DNA of 64,000 bases, from NCBI RefSeq assembly GCF_009909185.1, contig NZ_JAAAMV010000005.1:1-64000 (forward strand), written 5' to 3'. A program made the translations under genes and the position numbers. The notes beneath the pieces are model-generated. The model made no database searches. It was not told the DNA's origin and saw only the letters and a program-made list of their open reading frames with translations. The stretch comes from Paenibacillus glycinis (GTDB lineage: Bacteria; Bacillota; Bacilli; Paenibacillales; Paenibacillaceae). Shown here one piece after another: positions 1 through 8,513 of this stretch. Position 1 is the stretch's first letter. Every line of letters starts with the position of its first letter.

Positions 1-393
1 GGGCTTCGAGCGGGGCTCCGGTGTTTGCGTTGGGCGCTCCCGTGGTCCTCCGGACCAAAGTCGCTCCCAATCGCAACGCCTTCGCTTGCAGCGTTTTTTG
101 CGGGCTGGGCTTCGAGCGGGGCTCCGGTGTTTGCGTTGGGCGCTCCCGTGGTCCTCCGGACCAAAGTCGCTCCCAATCGCAACACCTTCGCTTGCAGCGT
201 TTTTTGTGGGCTGGGCTTCAAGCGGGGCTCCGGTGTTTGCGTTGGGCGCTCCCGTGGTCCTCCGGTCCAAAGGCGCTCCCAATCGTAACACCTTCGCTTG
301 CAGCGTTTTTTGCGGGCTGGGCTTCGAGGGGGCTTCGGTGTTTGCCATGGGCGCTCCCGTGGTCCTCCGGACCAAAGTCGCTCCCGATCGCCC
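1..393. repeat. 106-bp tandem repeat, about 3.7 copies
   Basis: Units start at 1, 107, 213 and 319, giving an exact 106-bp period; the last unit decays near 393 and the array probably continues left of the window. Units differ by a few substitutions. Because 106 is not a multiple of 3, the open frames across it are not conserved coding. Each unit has a small GGTCC/GGACC hairpin and a T-rich stretch. No gene is seen here. Confidence 0.9.
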
Positions 394-439
394 GCTCCAT
401 TGGCCCGGGCCTTCGCCCGGCATAGCCGTCGCGGAAATA

Positions 440-477
440 AAAAACGTTCGCTCCGTCTTCACGAAGCGAACGTTTTT
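440..477 (-). terminator. Intrinsic terminator overlapping the end of the thioredoxin-like gene
   Basis: A 13-bp perfect inverted repeat (arms 440-452 and 465-477) with A and T runs at its ends can terminate on either strand. The stop codon of the minus-strand gene (459-461) lies in the loop, so the upstream arm encodes the last residues of that protein. Confidence 0.85.
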
Positions 478-773
478 AGCAGCCGATAGAGCGTGTCCAC
501 GGACTGCATGGCGTATTCGGTTTGCGCCGGTTCGCCGTCCTGTACGAGCACGAGCGCCGGAACGCTGGCGATCCGCCATTCGTCGCGCAGGTTAGGGGCG
601 AAGTTGATGTTGATTTTGGAGATCGGAACCGCGGCTCCTGCCGCTTGGGCGATCTCCAGCATGCGCAGCCCGATTTTGCAGGTTCCGCAAAGCGGCGTGA
701 AAAAGAACACCGCTTCGCGCGGCGCCTTGTCCCGGCTCAGCCATTCCCGCTCCGATTGTTCTTCGATCGCCAT
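459..773 (-). CDS. Thioredoxin-like protein
   Basis: A 104-residue cytoplasmic protein with a single thioredoxin-like fold and a CGTC redox pair (C29, C32) after a hydrophobic beta strand, followed by a VPAL segment that corresponds to the cis-proline loop of thioredoxins. It is short and close in length to the YtpP/YusE-type proteins of Bacilli, which are presumed thiol-disulfide reductases of unknown partner. The ATG at 773 has a GAAGGCGG ribosome site about 8 bases upstream. It is a single-gene unit with its own promoter-like sequence and a terminator built into its 3' end. The family is clear, but the physiological substrate cannot be told. Confidence 0.85.
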   Translation of the reverse strand: MAIEEQSEREWLSRDKAPREAVFFFTPLCGTCKIGLRMLEIAQAAGAAVPISKININFAPNLRDEWRIASVPALVLVQDGEPAQTEYAMQSVDTLYRLLKTFAS

Positions 774-830
774 TGCGGTCGCCGCCTTCCCGTCTTGAAC
801 TCTCGTTCCGCGGGACGAAACGATAGGACC

Positions 831-859
831 ATTATAGGCCTTTTCGCTTCGTTTGCGAA
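831..859 (-). promoter_or_regulatory. Probable sigma-A promoter of the thioredoxin-like gene
   Basis: On the minus strand, TTCGCA (859-854) and a perfect TATAAT (836-831) are separated by 17 bases, about 55 bases upstream of the start codon. The -35 matches the consensus at four of six positions. Confidence 0.55.
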
Positions 860-1191
860 GGCTGGCTCGGTTTGAGGCGGTCGTTAATGCGTGAATCGCT
901 ACATGTCGGACTGCCCTGTCTAATAAAATGCTGCTTCATCGCCTCGGTGGGATCGCGGCACGCGGTGCTCGGACGCACGTCGACGGTCAAGCCTCGCGCG
1001 ACAACGCGCCTACCGAATCGACCGATCGGATTCAAACGGGGAATTTGCAGGGAAGAACCACCCAACTGCCGACCGCCGCGATACGATCGCACTCAGCATC
1101 CTATTACTCCCGGCCCGCATAGGTCCGCGTGCAAATTCAGCTTTGCGAGAGGGAGGGAGGGCGAGCGCCCTTACCGCGCGCGGCCGAAGGC
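860..1191. other. Gene-free stretch
   Basis: Open frames here lack ribosome sites and any recognisable protein similarity. A gagggagggagggcgagcg purine-rich run lies near 1149-1167, just downstream of the rnhA stop. No convincing terminator, RNA or repeat was seen. Confidence 0.5.
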
Positions 1192-1866
1192 TTACTTCCG
1201 TCCGTAATCCGCCTTGATCTCGCCCCACTGCTTCGTCTGCCATTTCAGCACCTTGTTGCTGTACGCGTTGGTCTGGAGCCAGCGCACCGCGCGGTCCACC
1301 ATGCCCCAGATCTCCGCCGTCGACGCGTCGCGCGGAAGCGTCGAGGACACCGCTTTCTGCTTCACCCATTTGAGCGCGTTGACGGAATCGCTGTATACGG
1401 TCTTGGTGCTGCCCTGCTGCTTCAGGTACGCCAGCGCGTGCACGATGGCGAGAAATTCGCCGAGGTTGTTCGTGCCTTTCTTGACGGGACCGACCGCGAA
1501 AATCACCTCTCCCGTCTGCGTGTCCACGCCCTTGTATTCCACCGGTCCGGGATTGCCGCTCGTGCCGACGTCGACGGAAATGCTGTCGTAGTCGATCTCG
1601 CCCGGCTCCGCGTCGGTCCCCGCCGTTTTCCGGCGGAACGGCGCACCGCTCTTGGCCGTGCCCGCGCCGGCTTTGGCGCCGCTGCCGCCTTGGCCCCAAT
1701 ATTTTTTCCAGCCGCCCCGGTAGGCTTCGTCCGCTTCGGCCCGGCTTTCGTAGGATTTGAACTTCGCGTCGTCGAATTTATTGATCTGCTCCTGGCATTC
1801 GCCCCAGCTCGTATACACGCCCGGCTGGCGGCCGACCCAGACCACGTAAAATTTTTGCTTCGCCAT
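1192..1866 (-). CDS. rnhA: Ribonuclease H with viroplasmin-type N-terminal domain
   Basis: A 224-residue protein that should cleave the RNA strand of RNA-DNA hybrids. Residues 4-48 (KFYVVWVGRQPGVYTSW...) form the small viroplasmin/RNase H1 hybrid-binding domain. A Gly/Ala/Lys-rich linker spans about 50-85, and the catalytic domain follows. Candidate metal ligands are D99 (SVDVGTSG), E137 (NNLGE), D160 (YSDS) and D220 (KADYG), the full DEDD set. The ATG at 1866 follows a weak GAAGGTG site. The domain order matches eukaryotic RNase H1 and the RnhA-like proteins of Paenibacillus, and it is not truncated. It stands alone; no partner gene is near. Confidence 0.9.
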   Translation of the reverse strand: MAKQKFYVVWVGRQPGVYTSWGECQEQINKFDDAKFKSYESRAEADEAYRGGWKKYWGQGGSGAKAGAGTAKSGAPFRRKTAGTDAEPGEIDYDSISVDVGTSGNPGPVEYKGVDTQTGEVIFAVGPVKKGTNNLGEFLAIVHALAYLKQQGSTKTVYSDSVNALKWVKQKAVSSTLPRDASTAEIWGMVDRAVRWLQTNAYSNKVLKWQTKQWGEIKADYGRK

Positions 1867-2018
1867 TCCCGCACCTTCTTCTGTTTATCGTTACGCGCTT
1901 CGTTCCGCTGATCCTGATTCGTCTTCCCCGTTTGCGTTCGGACCCTCGGCTCCATGGAACGCGATAAGTATTTCCTGCAAATATACAGTATTCCTCCCGC
2001 TGTAAACAGTCTGCATGG

Positions 2019-2044
2019 CAATTGCTGCGATCATGCAGCAATTG
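2019..2044. repeat. Palindrome related to the 41-bp repeat core
   Basis: CAATTGCTGC (2019-2028) and GCAGCAATTG (2035-2044) form a perfect 10-bp inverted repeat around a 6-base centre. It contains the ATTGC/GCAAT core also found at every junction of the array at 2188-2405, and a further AATTGCTGC copy lies near 2132. No T run follows, so it is not a terminator. Confidence 0.7.
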
Positions 2045-2187
2045 TCGCCGGTTTAACGCGTAATCGCCAGTTTTAAGCGATATTACTGTACTTTTGCAAC
2101 AATCCGTGCCTTCAAGCGTGATTCAGAGGTAAATTGCTGCACAATTACATTATTCCGCCGGGAGATTCCACGGTTCGAGCTTACTCG

Positions 2188-2405
2188 ATTGCAGCAATCC
2201 ACCGGAAGCTCCCATTCAATCCTGCTCGATTGCGGCCATCCACCGGAAGCTCCCATTCAATCCTGCTCGATTGCAGCAATGCACCGGAAGCTCCCATTCA
2301 ATCCTGCTCGATTGCAGCCATCCACCGAAAGCTCTCATACAACCCTGCTCGATTGCAGCAACCCAACGGAAACTCCCCATTTCAACCCTGCTCGATTGCA
2401 GCAAT
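2188..2405. repeat. 41-bp tandem repeat, five units plus a partial
   Basis: Units begin at 2188, 2229, 2270, 2311 and 2352 (the last is 43 bp), then a partial at 2395. Each begins with ATTGCAGCAAT or a close variant, an 11-base dyad (ATTGC-N-GCAAT). Copies 1-3 are nearly identical and copies 4-5 have drifted. There are no unique spacers, so it is not a CRISPR array. The period is not a multiple of 3. Confidence 0.92.
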
Positions 2406-2961
2406 CCGTCCGCGGAAACGTGACATGGACGCAGCTTCCAAGTCTAGGCGGGATTTCGCTCGGCATGCGGCTGCTCCCGCGCTTATCTGGCAGAACGAAT
2501 TGCGCGATTCCATGCCTGTCCGGACCGGACAGGCAGTCCGGCGGACAACTCCTTGACCGATTCGACGGCACGGCCGAGGATTCCTCCAAGCGCGCGTCAG
2601 AAATCTGCCGCCTGGCCTCGGCTAGCCGAACCGGATCGGTTGAGAAAACAAACCGCGGTATGGCGGCTATACGGGAATCGCAGGAACCGGATCTTGCTTC
2701 GGACAACCAGCATCGCCGAGAATGGTCAGCCCGAAATGTCCATGCACCCACTACGGAGCAAACTCGTGCGCGAACAGGCACCTTCCATCGATACGGTACT
2801 CGTAAGACCTGAACTTTTGCGCGAGGCAAGCGGCGGCATCGCAATTATTCAACCTCAATTCTCCCCGCGCCCGCGACAGCGCAACCTCTCAAAACGGCAC
2901 ACTTCCGCCAAGCAACGCCGAAAATTAGGGCGGCGTTCGGCTCCCGGACAGGAAGAACTGG
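2406..2961. other. Gene-free stretch before the SWIM/SNF2 operon
   Basis: Several overlapping open frames exist on both strands but none has a ribosome site or a recognisable domain. A CTGTCCGGACCGGACAG palindrome lies near 2516-2532. Otherwise nothing can be supported. Confidence 0.5.
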
Positions 2962-2967
2962 TATAAT
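2962..2967 (+). promoter_or_regulatory. Candidate -10 box of the SWIM/SNF2 operon
   Basis: A perfect TATAAT lies 15-54 bases before the candidate start codons. No good -35 is found at 16-18 bases upstream, so the promoter is only tentative. Confidence 0.4.
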
Positions 2968-2981
2968 AGAGGGCGACGTTT

Positions 2982-4781
2982 ATGCGGCAACGCGAATACA
3001 TGACCGGGAGTCAATGGAGAATGGATACGGATTACAAGCTGGATGACGCGCAATGGCGGACGCTGCTCGAGGGCGTCGCCGCGCAATTCGATGAACTGAC
3101 GATCATGCGTGGCTTTCAATACTATAAACAAGGACGCGTCGAGGAGCTGGAGCTCCGGGACGACGGTTACGCGCACGCGCGGGTCAAAGACAACCGCGTT
3201 TGCGAGGTTGCCGTGCGCCTGGACGAGCTGGGCGACAGCACGTGCACCTGTCCGCTCGACCGCGGCTGCCAGCATATGGTCGCCGCGCTGCTGCGCTACG
3301 CGGAGCTGTGCGGGCGGCCGATTCAGGCGATCGTCAACGCGCGCAGCGCCTTGCGGACAAGCGGGGACAAAACGGCGGCGAGTTCGAACGCGAGCGGCAG
3401 CGGGAGGAACGACGGCACGGATACGCCGGGACGCGGAGCGGCCGACGGCGTCCGTTCCGGCGCGTCGGGCACGGGCACGGACGCACTGCCTTGGGCGGAT
3501 GCGCCGGGAACGGGCAGAAGCGCCCCGCCGACGTCGTCCCGGCCCCTCCGGCCGGCATTTACCGAACAGGACCTGTCGGAGCTCCCCGTCGCGAACTGGC
3601 ATGAACGGTTCCAGCAGCGCAGGGGGCCGCTTCATCTGAACGTTCGCACGGCGCAGGAGGCCAATGATTTGCTGGCCGACCTGCACGCGATGCGGCCCGA
3701 GCTGCCCTATGCGCTGGAGCAGCTGTTCAGCCTCCATGCCCTCTGCTTCGTGCTGGAACGGATGGTCAAGCCGGCCCAGGCGGATTGGCGGCAATCCGGC
3801 TTCTTCATGGGCTTCCATACGCAGAATGCCATGGAAAGCCTGATCGGCAGCGCGCGCACGCTGCTGGAGGAGCGGCTCGCGCTCGGCTCCGAGGCGTCGG
3901 CCTATTGGGGACGGCTGCTGGAAACGGCGGATTTTCTGCGGGAACGCATGCTGACCGAGGACAAGACGCTGAATTGCTTCGCGGCGCTGCACGCCTCGCT
4001 TTGGCTGCATTGGCTCGCGCCGGCTTCGGCCGGCAGCGAAGCGCTGTACGAGGAAGAGCTGCGAAAGCTGCGCGCCGCCGAGCAGGAGCTGGGCAAAGCG
4101 TTGTCCCTGCTGCCGTGGACGCTGGCGCAATGCCTGCTGCTGATTTACCTCGAGCGGGACAAGGAAGCATGGTCGCTGCTCGCGGCCGGAGGCGGCAAAC
4201 TAATGCTCGGCCCCGGGCCCCTGATGCCGCTGCTCGATGTCATCGGCCGCGCGGAGCAGTGGGAGCGGCTGCGCGGTTGGCTGGCCGCGACCGGGCCGCT
4301 GCTCGCCGGCTTCCGCGGCGAGGACTTGGCGCCGTACGGCGATTATTGGACCGCCGTCGTGGAGCGGCTGCCGGAAGCGGAAGCTTCGATGTGGGACACG
4401 CTGGCGGCGATGCTGCCTTTCTCCCGCGTGATCTATGAAGAAGCGCTGACCGCGCACGGCAAATGGGAGCGGTGGATGGATTACCAGATGAGCAGCGGGC
4501 AGGATCCGCTCTCGTTCCGCGTCGCCGTGTTCAAGCCGATCGAGAAGGAGGCGCCGGAGCTGCTGCTGCCTTTCTACCATCAGGCGGTGGAGCGCTACGT
4601 GCTGCAGAAGAACCGCGACGGCTACAAGGCGGCGGTAAAGCTGCTGAAGCGGCTGGCCAAGCTGTACGTGCGCTTGAAGCGCGAGGAGCGCTGGGCGCAG
4701 TTCCTCTCCGCCTTCGCCAGCCGCAACAGCCGGCTTCGCGCCTTGCAGGAAGAACTTCGCAAAGGAGGCCTGCTGTCATGA
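2982..4781 (+). CDS. SWIM zinc-finger protein
   Basis: A protein of up to 599 residues with a SWIM zinc finger in its N-terminal quarter: CTCPLDRGCQH gives the CxC...CxH ligands. A low-complexity Gly/Ser/Ala-rich stretch follows (roughly residues 120-190) and then a long helical region of unknown fold. SWIM proteins in Firmicutes are commonly paired with an SNF2 helicase and are thought to help bind nucleic acid. Here the stop overlaps the helicase start in an ATGA, so the two are translationally coupled. The start is uncertain: ATG 3021 lies 10 bases after CGGGAG and may be better than ATG 2982. DNA or RNA binding is inference. Confidence 0.85.
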   Translation: MRQREYMTGSQWRMDTDYKLDDAQWRTLLEGVAAQFDELTIMRGFQYYKQGRVEELELRDDGYAHARVKDNRVCEVAVRLDELGDSTCTCPLDRGCQHMVAALLRYAELCGRPIQAIVNARSALRTSGDKTAASSNASGSGRNDGTDTPGRGAADGVRSGASGTGTDALPWADAPGTGRSAPPTSSRPLRPAFTEQDLSELPVANWHERFQQRRGPLHLNVRTAQEANDLLADLHAMRPELPYALEQLFSLHALCFVLERMVKPAQADWRQSGFFMGFHTQNAMESLIGSARTLLEERLALGSEASAYWGRLLETADFLRERMLTEDKTLNCFAALHASLWLHWLAPASAGSEALYEEELRKLRAAEQELGKALSLLPWTLAQCLLLIYLERDKEAWSLLAAGGGKLMLGPGPLMPLLDVIGRAEQWERLRGWLAATGPLLAGFRGEDLAPYGDYWTAVVERLPEAEASMWDTLAAMLPFSRVIYEEALTAHGKWERWMDYQMSSGQDPLSFRVAVFKPIEKEAPELLLPFYHQAVERYVLQKNRDGYKAAVKLLKRLAKLYVRLKREERWAQFLSAFASRNSRLRALQEELRKGGLLS

Positions 4782-7700
4782 GCGCCTACACGGAAACGAT
4801 GACCATACAAGTGAGCTTGACGGAGCATGGCGACGCCTTGATCTACGGGGCGATTCCCTCCTCAGGCTACGTGTCCGGGCTACAGGTCAAGCAGCGGCTG
4901 TTCGCCTGGCACGAGCCGTCCTTCTTCGGGACGGAGCTGGAGCTCGAGAAGCTGCAGGACGAGCTGGAGCTCGTCGTGCTGCCGGCGGAGATGGTCGTGC
5001 CGTTCTTCGCGGCCCGCAACCTGCTGGCGCATATCGAATGGCGCTGGGAAGGCGACGCCGCGGTGCTGGCCGACGTCGCCCCGGCGCTCGAGGCCTGCAT
5101 CGCCGAGCGAAAATACGTCCCGAGCTTCGAGGCGTTCAAAGCCGGCAAGCTCCGTTGGATCTGGGACGCGGAAGCGCTGGATTCGAAGACGCGAAGAACC
5201 TTGCGCGGGCTGAGGCAAAGCGAGAGCGGCGAAGTCGAGGACGGCGGCCGGTTCAGCGGCGCCGCAAGCAATCGCCGCGGGCAGCTTGGCGCTGCCTCGC
5301 CTTCACCGACCGGTGAGAATCGCGACGCGACCGTCTTCGACGACGGGGAAGATTGGGCTGCCGGCGACGCGGCCGCGCATGAAACGGCCGCCGGTTTCGC
5401 GGCGGGCCTTCGGGCGGCTTTCTCCGCGGCCGCGTTCCAGCGCCACTACGCGACGGAAGCGACCGCCGGGGATCTTCGGCGCGACTTCCCGCTGCTCTTC
5501 GCGCGCGACCGCGCCGCGGCGACCGCCGGCCTGGACGAGCGCGCCTGGCTCGTCGCCGCCGGCTGGAAGGCCGACACCCTGCCGTTCCGGCCGCTCCTGC
5601 AGCTGACGGAGCCGGAGGACGCCGAACAAGGCTGGCGTCTGACGCTGCTGCTGCAGGACAAGCTCGAGCCGGCGAAGCTCGCGCCGGTTCGGCTGGCCAT
5701 GGACGGCGAAGCCTTCGGAACATGGCCCTCCGGCTGGACGCCGCAGGTGCGCGAGCGTTCCGCCGCTTGGCTCGCGCACCTGCAGGCGAGCCTGCCGCCG
5801 GACCGGCTGGCCGGCAGCGGCACGGACATCCTGAACGGCCCGCTGACCGACGACGCCGCGTGGCAGTTCCTGACCGCGGACAGCCAGCGCCTGCTGGCCG
5901 CCGGCTGGCAGGTCCTGCTGCCCGCCTGGTGGGAAGAGGCGAGCCGCAAGAAGCCGCGCCTGCGCGCGAAGATCCGCCCCGGCGCCGGCGAAGGCGAACG
6001 GGCGGGCGGCGGCCAATCGTTCTTCGGCCTCGATTCGCTCATCGACTTCGACTGGCGGGTCTCCATCGGCGAGACCGAGCTGAGCGAGGAGGAATTCAAG
6101 GAGCTGGTCGCCCGCGGCGAGCGGCTCGTCCAATTCCGCGGCCAATGGGTGCCGCTCGATCCCATCCTGCTGGCGCAGATCCGCAAAGCGATGGCGGGCG
6201 TGGATCCGCGCAAGGGACTCTCCTTCCAGGACGTGCTCCAGCTGCATCTGCTCAGCAACAAGGGCGTTTTCGTGCCGAATGCGGCCCGCAAGGACGGCGA
6301 GCCGGAGCAAGCGGACGACGAGGCGGACGCCGACGTCCGCGTGGAGGTCGAGCTGAACGCCCATCTGACGAAGCTGATCGAGCAGCTGACCCAGCAGACG
6401 GAGTGGCCGTCGGTCGACGTCCCCGCTTCGCTGCAGGCGGAGCTGCGGAGCTACCAGCGCGACGGCTTCTCCTGGCTCGCGTTCCTGCGCCGCTTCGGGC
6501 TCGGCGCCTGCTTGGCCGACGACATGGGGCTCGGCAAAACGATTCAATTCATCACCTACCTGCTCCATGTCTCCGAGGGAGCCGCCGCGAGCGGCGAGCG
6601 CCGCCCTTCGCTGCTGATCTGCCCGACCTCCGTGCTCGGCAATTGGCAGAAAGAAGTGCGGCGCTTCGCCCCGTCGCTTCGCATCCTGCTGCACTACGGC
6701 AGCAAGCGGCTCGGCGGCGATGCCTTCTACGAGGCCGCGGCGGAAGCCGATCTCGTGCTGACGTCGTATGCGACGGCCACGCTGGATCAAGAGAATCTGA
6801 GCCGCTGCACGTGGTCGGCGATCTGCCTCGACGAGGCGCAGAACATCAAGAACGCCGGAACGAAGCAATCCATGGCGGTTCGCGGCTTTCCGGCGAAGCA
6901 TCGCATCGCGCTGACGGGCACGCCGATCGAGAACCGGCTGTCGGAGCTGTGGTCGATTTACGATTTTATCAATCCGGGCTATCTCGGCAGCGCCCGCGCC
7001 TTCGGCGAACAGTTCAGCCAGGCGATCGAACGGGAACGCGACGAGAAGCGCACGCAGGAGCTGCAGCGGCTCGTGAAGCCGTTCATGCTCCGCCGCAAGA
7101 AGAAGGATCCCGCGATCATGCTGGATCTGCCGGACAAGAACGAGATGAAGACGTACATCCACCTCACCGGCGAGCAGAGCGCGCTGTACGAGCAGACCGT
7201 CGGCGAGCTCATGGACCAGGTGAAGAAGCTGGAGGGCATTCAGCGCAAGGGCGCGATTCTCGCCGCGCTCACCCAGCTCAAGCAGCTGTGCGACCATCCC
7301 GTGCTGCTGACCAAGGAAGCCGTGCCGCTCCCCGAGGACGCGGACGAGGCCGCCGCCGAATCGGCCGCGCTCATCAGCCGCTCCGCCAAGCTGGAACGGC
7401 TGCTCGACCTGGTCAAAGAACTGCGGGACGAAGGCGAGCGCTGCTTGATTTTCACCCAATACATCGGCATGGGCCAAATCTTGCAGCGGGTGCTGAAGCA
7501 GGAGCTGGGGGAAAACGTGCTGTACCTGCACGGCGGCACGTCCAAGACGGCGCGCGACCGGATGATCGACGAATTCCAATCGCGCGAGCTGCCCCCGGGC
7601 GTACAGCCGAACATTTTCATCCTGTCCATCAAAGCCGGCGGCGTCGGCCTCAACCTGACCGCGGCCAACCACGTCTTCCACTTCGATCGGTGGTGGAACC

Positions 7701-7933
7701 CCGCCGTCGAGAACCAGGCGACGGACCGCGCGTACCGGATGGGCCAGACGCGCGACGTGCAGGTGCACAAGTTCATCTCGCTCGGCACGCTGGAGGAGCG
7801 CATCGACGAGATGCTGGAGAGCAAGCAGCAGTTGAGCGACGACGTCATCACGAGCTCGGAGGGCTGGATCACGGAGCTGTCGACGGATGCCTTGCGGGAT
7901 CTGTTCACGCTGCGGCGGGAATGGTCCGACTGA
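4778..7933 (+). CDS. SNF2-family DEAD/DEAH helicase
   Basis: About 1051 residues, starting at the ATG that overlaps the SWIM gene stop and preceded by AAAGGAGG. The first ~450 residues are the SNF2-associated bacterial domain. The ATPase core then shows motif I DDMGLGKT (about 581-588), motif II DEAQ (about 685), motif III LTGTPIENR (about 711), and in the second lobe LHGGT, AGGVGLNL and QATDRAYRMGQ (motifs V-VI). It should be an ATP-driven DNA translocase that remodels protein-DNA or nucleic-acid complexes with the SWIM partner. The family is called HepA/RapA-like in annotations, but the cellular role in Bacilli is not settled. It is full length. Confidence 0.93.
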   Translation: MSAYTETMTIQVSLTEHGDALIYGAIPSSGYVSGLQVKQRLFAWHEPSFFGTELELEKLQDELELVVLPAEMVVPFFAARNLLAHIEWRWEGDAAVLADVAPALEACIAERKYVPSFEAFKAGKLRWIWDAEALDSKTRRTLRGLRQSESGEVEDGGRFSGAASNRRGQLGAASPSPTGENRDATVFDDGEDWAAGDAAAHETAAGFAAGLRAAFSAAAFQRHYATEATAGDLRRDFPLLFARDRAAATAGLDERAWLVAAGWKADTLPFRPLLQLTEPEDAEQGWRLTLLLQDKLEPAKLAPVRLAMDGEAFGTWPSGWTPQVRERSAAWLAHLQASLPPDRLAGSGTDILNGPLTDDAAWQFLTADSQRLLAAGWQVLLPAWWEEASRKKPRLRAKIRPGAGEGERAGGGQSFFGLDSLIDFDWRVSIGETELSEEEFKELVARGERLVQFRGQWVPLDPILLAQIRKAMAGVDPRKGLSFQDVLQLHLLSNKGVFVPNAARKDGEPEQADDEADADVRVEVELNAHLTKLIEQLTQQTEWPSVDVPASLQAELRSYQRDGFSWLAFLRRFGLGACLADDMGLGKTIQFITYLLHVSEGAAASGERRPSLLICPTSVLGNWQKEVRRFAPSLRILLHYGSKRLGGDAFYEAAAEADLVLTSYATATLDQENLSRCTWSAICLDEAQNIKNAGTKQSMAVRGFPAKHRIALTGTPIENRLSELWSIYDFINPGYLGSARAFGEQFSQAIERERDEKRTQELQRLVKPFMLRRKKKDPAIMLDLPDKNEMKTYIHLTGEQSALYEQTVGELMDQVKKLEGIQRKGAILAALTQLKQLCDHPVLLTKEAVPLPEDADEAAAESAALISRSAKLERLLDLVKELRDEGERCLIFTQYIGMGQILQRVLKQELGENVLYLHGGTSKTARDRMIDEFQSRELPPGVQPNIFILSIKAGGVGLNLTAANHVFHFDRWWNPAVENQATDRAYRMGQTRDVQVHKFISLGTLEERIDEMLESKQQLSDDVITSSEGWITELSTDALRDLFTLRREWSD

Positions 7934-8141
7934 TGCGGAAGCTCGCCCGGGGCGGGCTGGCGGCTGTCTCCGGGCAGCCTGCCTCCGCCTTGGCCGGCAC
8001 GCTGTTTCCGGCACGAGGTCGTCCCTCGCTTCGTGCTTCGCGGCGGCAGCAACGTGTCTCGCCAATGGCTCGCGGAGGACCGGCCGGCGCTTGCGAGTGA
8101 TCCCTTTAGCGAAAATTTCAATAAACATTAATGCCGCCGGA

Positions 8142-8205
8142 CATGAACGATTTCCTGCATGAATGACTTACCTCATGAAAAACTTCCTGCATGAAAGATC
8201 GACGA
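8142..8205. repeat. 16-bp tandem repeat, about 3.5 units
   Basis: Units starting CATGAA lie at 8142, 8158, 8174 and 8190 (consensus CATGAAnGACTTnCCT; the fourth has diverged). Related sequences (ACATTAAnGnCCGCCGG then CATGA) flank the array on both sides near 8125-8148 and 8205-8227, so the whole segment may be an imperfect ~80-bp duplication. The 320 bases between the helicase stop and the terminator at 8253 hold nothing else. Confidence 0.7.
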
Positions 8206-8252
8206 CATTAACGACCGCCGGCATGATGACGACCGCTTCGCGATTCAGCCGC

Positions 8253-8279
8253 AAGGATGGCCGCCGCCATCCTTTTTTT
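8253..8279 (+). terminator. Rho-independent terminator
   Basis: AAGGATGGC (8253-8261) pairs with GCCATCCTT (8266-8274) across a 4-base loop, followed by a run of seven T. It is 320 bases from the helicase stop, so it ends either a long 3' UTR or a separate small transcript. Confidence 0.85.
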
Positions 8280-8513
8280 GCTGCGTCGATCTCGCGGATT
8301 CGTCCCGTTGATTCATGCCAAATCGGCCTGGGTAACATCCTATTACATGGCGGACAAGTTCGCAGTACCCGCTTTTCGCCATGCCCATAGGCGATTTGGA
8401 TCAATCTTCAGCTTAGAAGTTTCATTGCCTCGCGTGGTCCAACATTGCGCTCGCAATCCATTCCAATTCTGCAATGCGCTTGACCCATCCCTTATCCAAG
8501 GAGCGTGACGTAA

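Noticed and set aside
1-595. Open frames across the 106-bp repeats
   Set aside because: The period of 106 shifts frame at each unit, so any open frame is a by-product of base composition.
2188-2405. CRISPR array
   Set aside because: Units follow each other with no unique spacers, and no cas gene is near; it is a plain tandem repeat.
5303-8128. A 941-codon open frame on the minus strand across the SNF2 gene
   Set aside because: It is an antisense artefact of high-GC coding; it has Arg/Gln/Leu-rich low-complexity content, no ribosome site and no recognised domain, while the plus strand holds clear helicase motifs.
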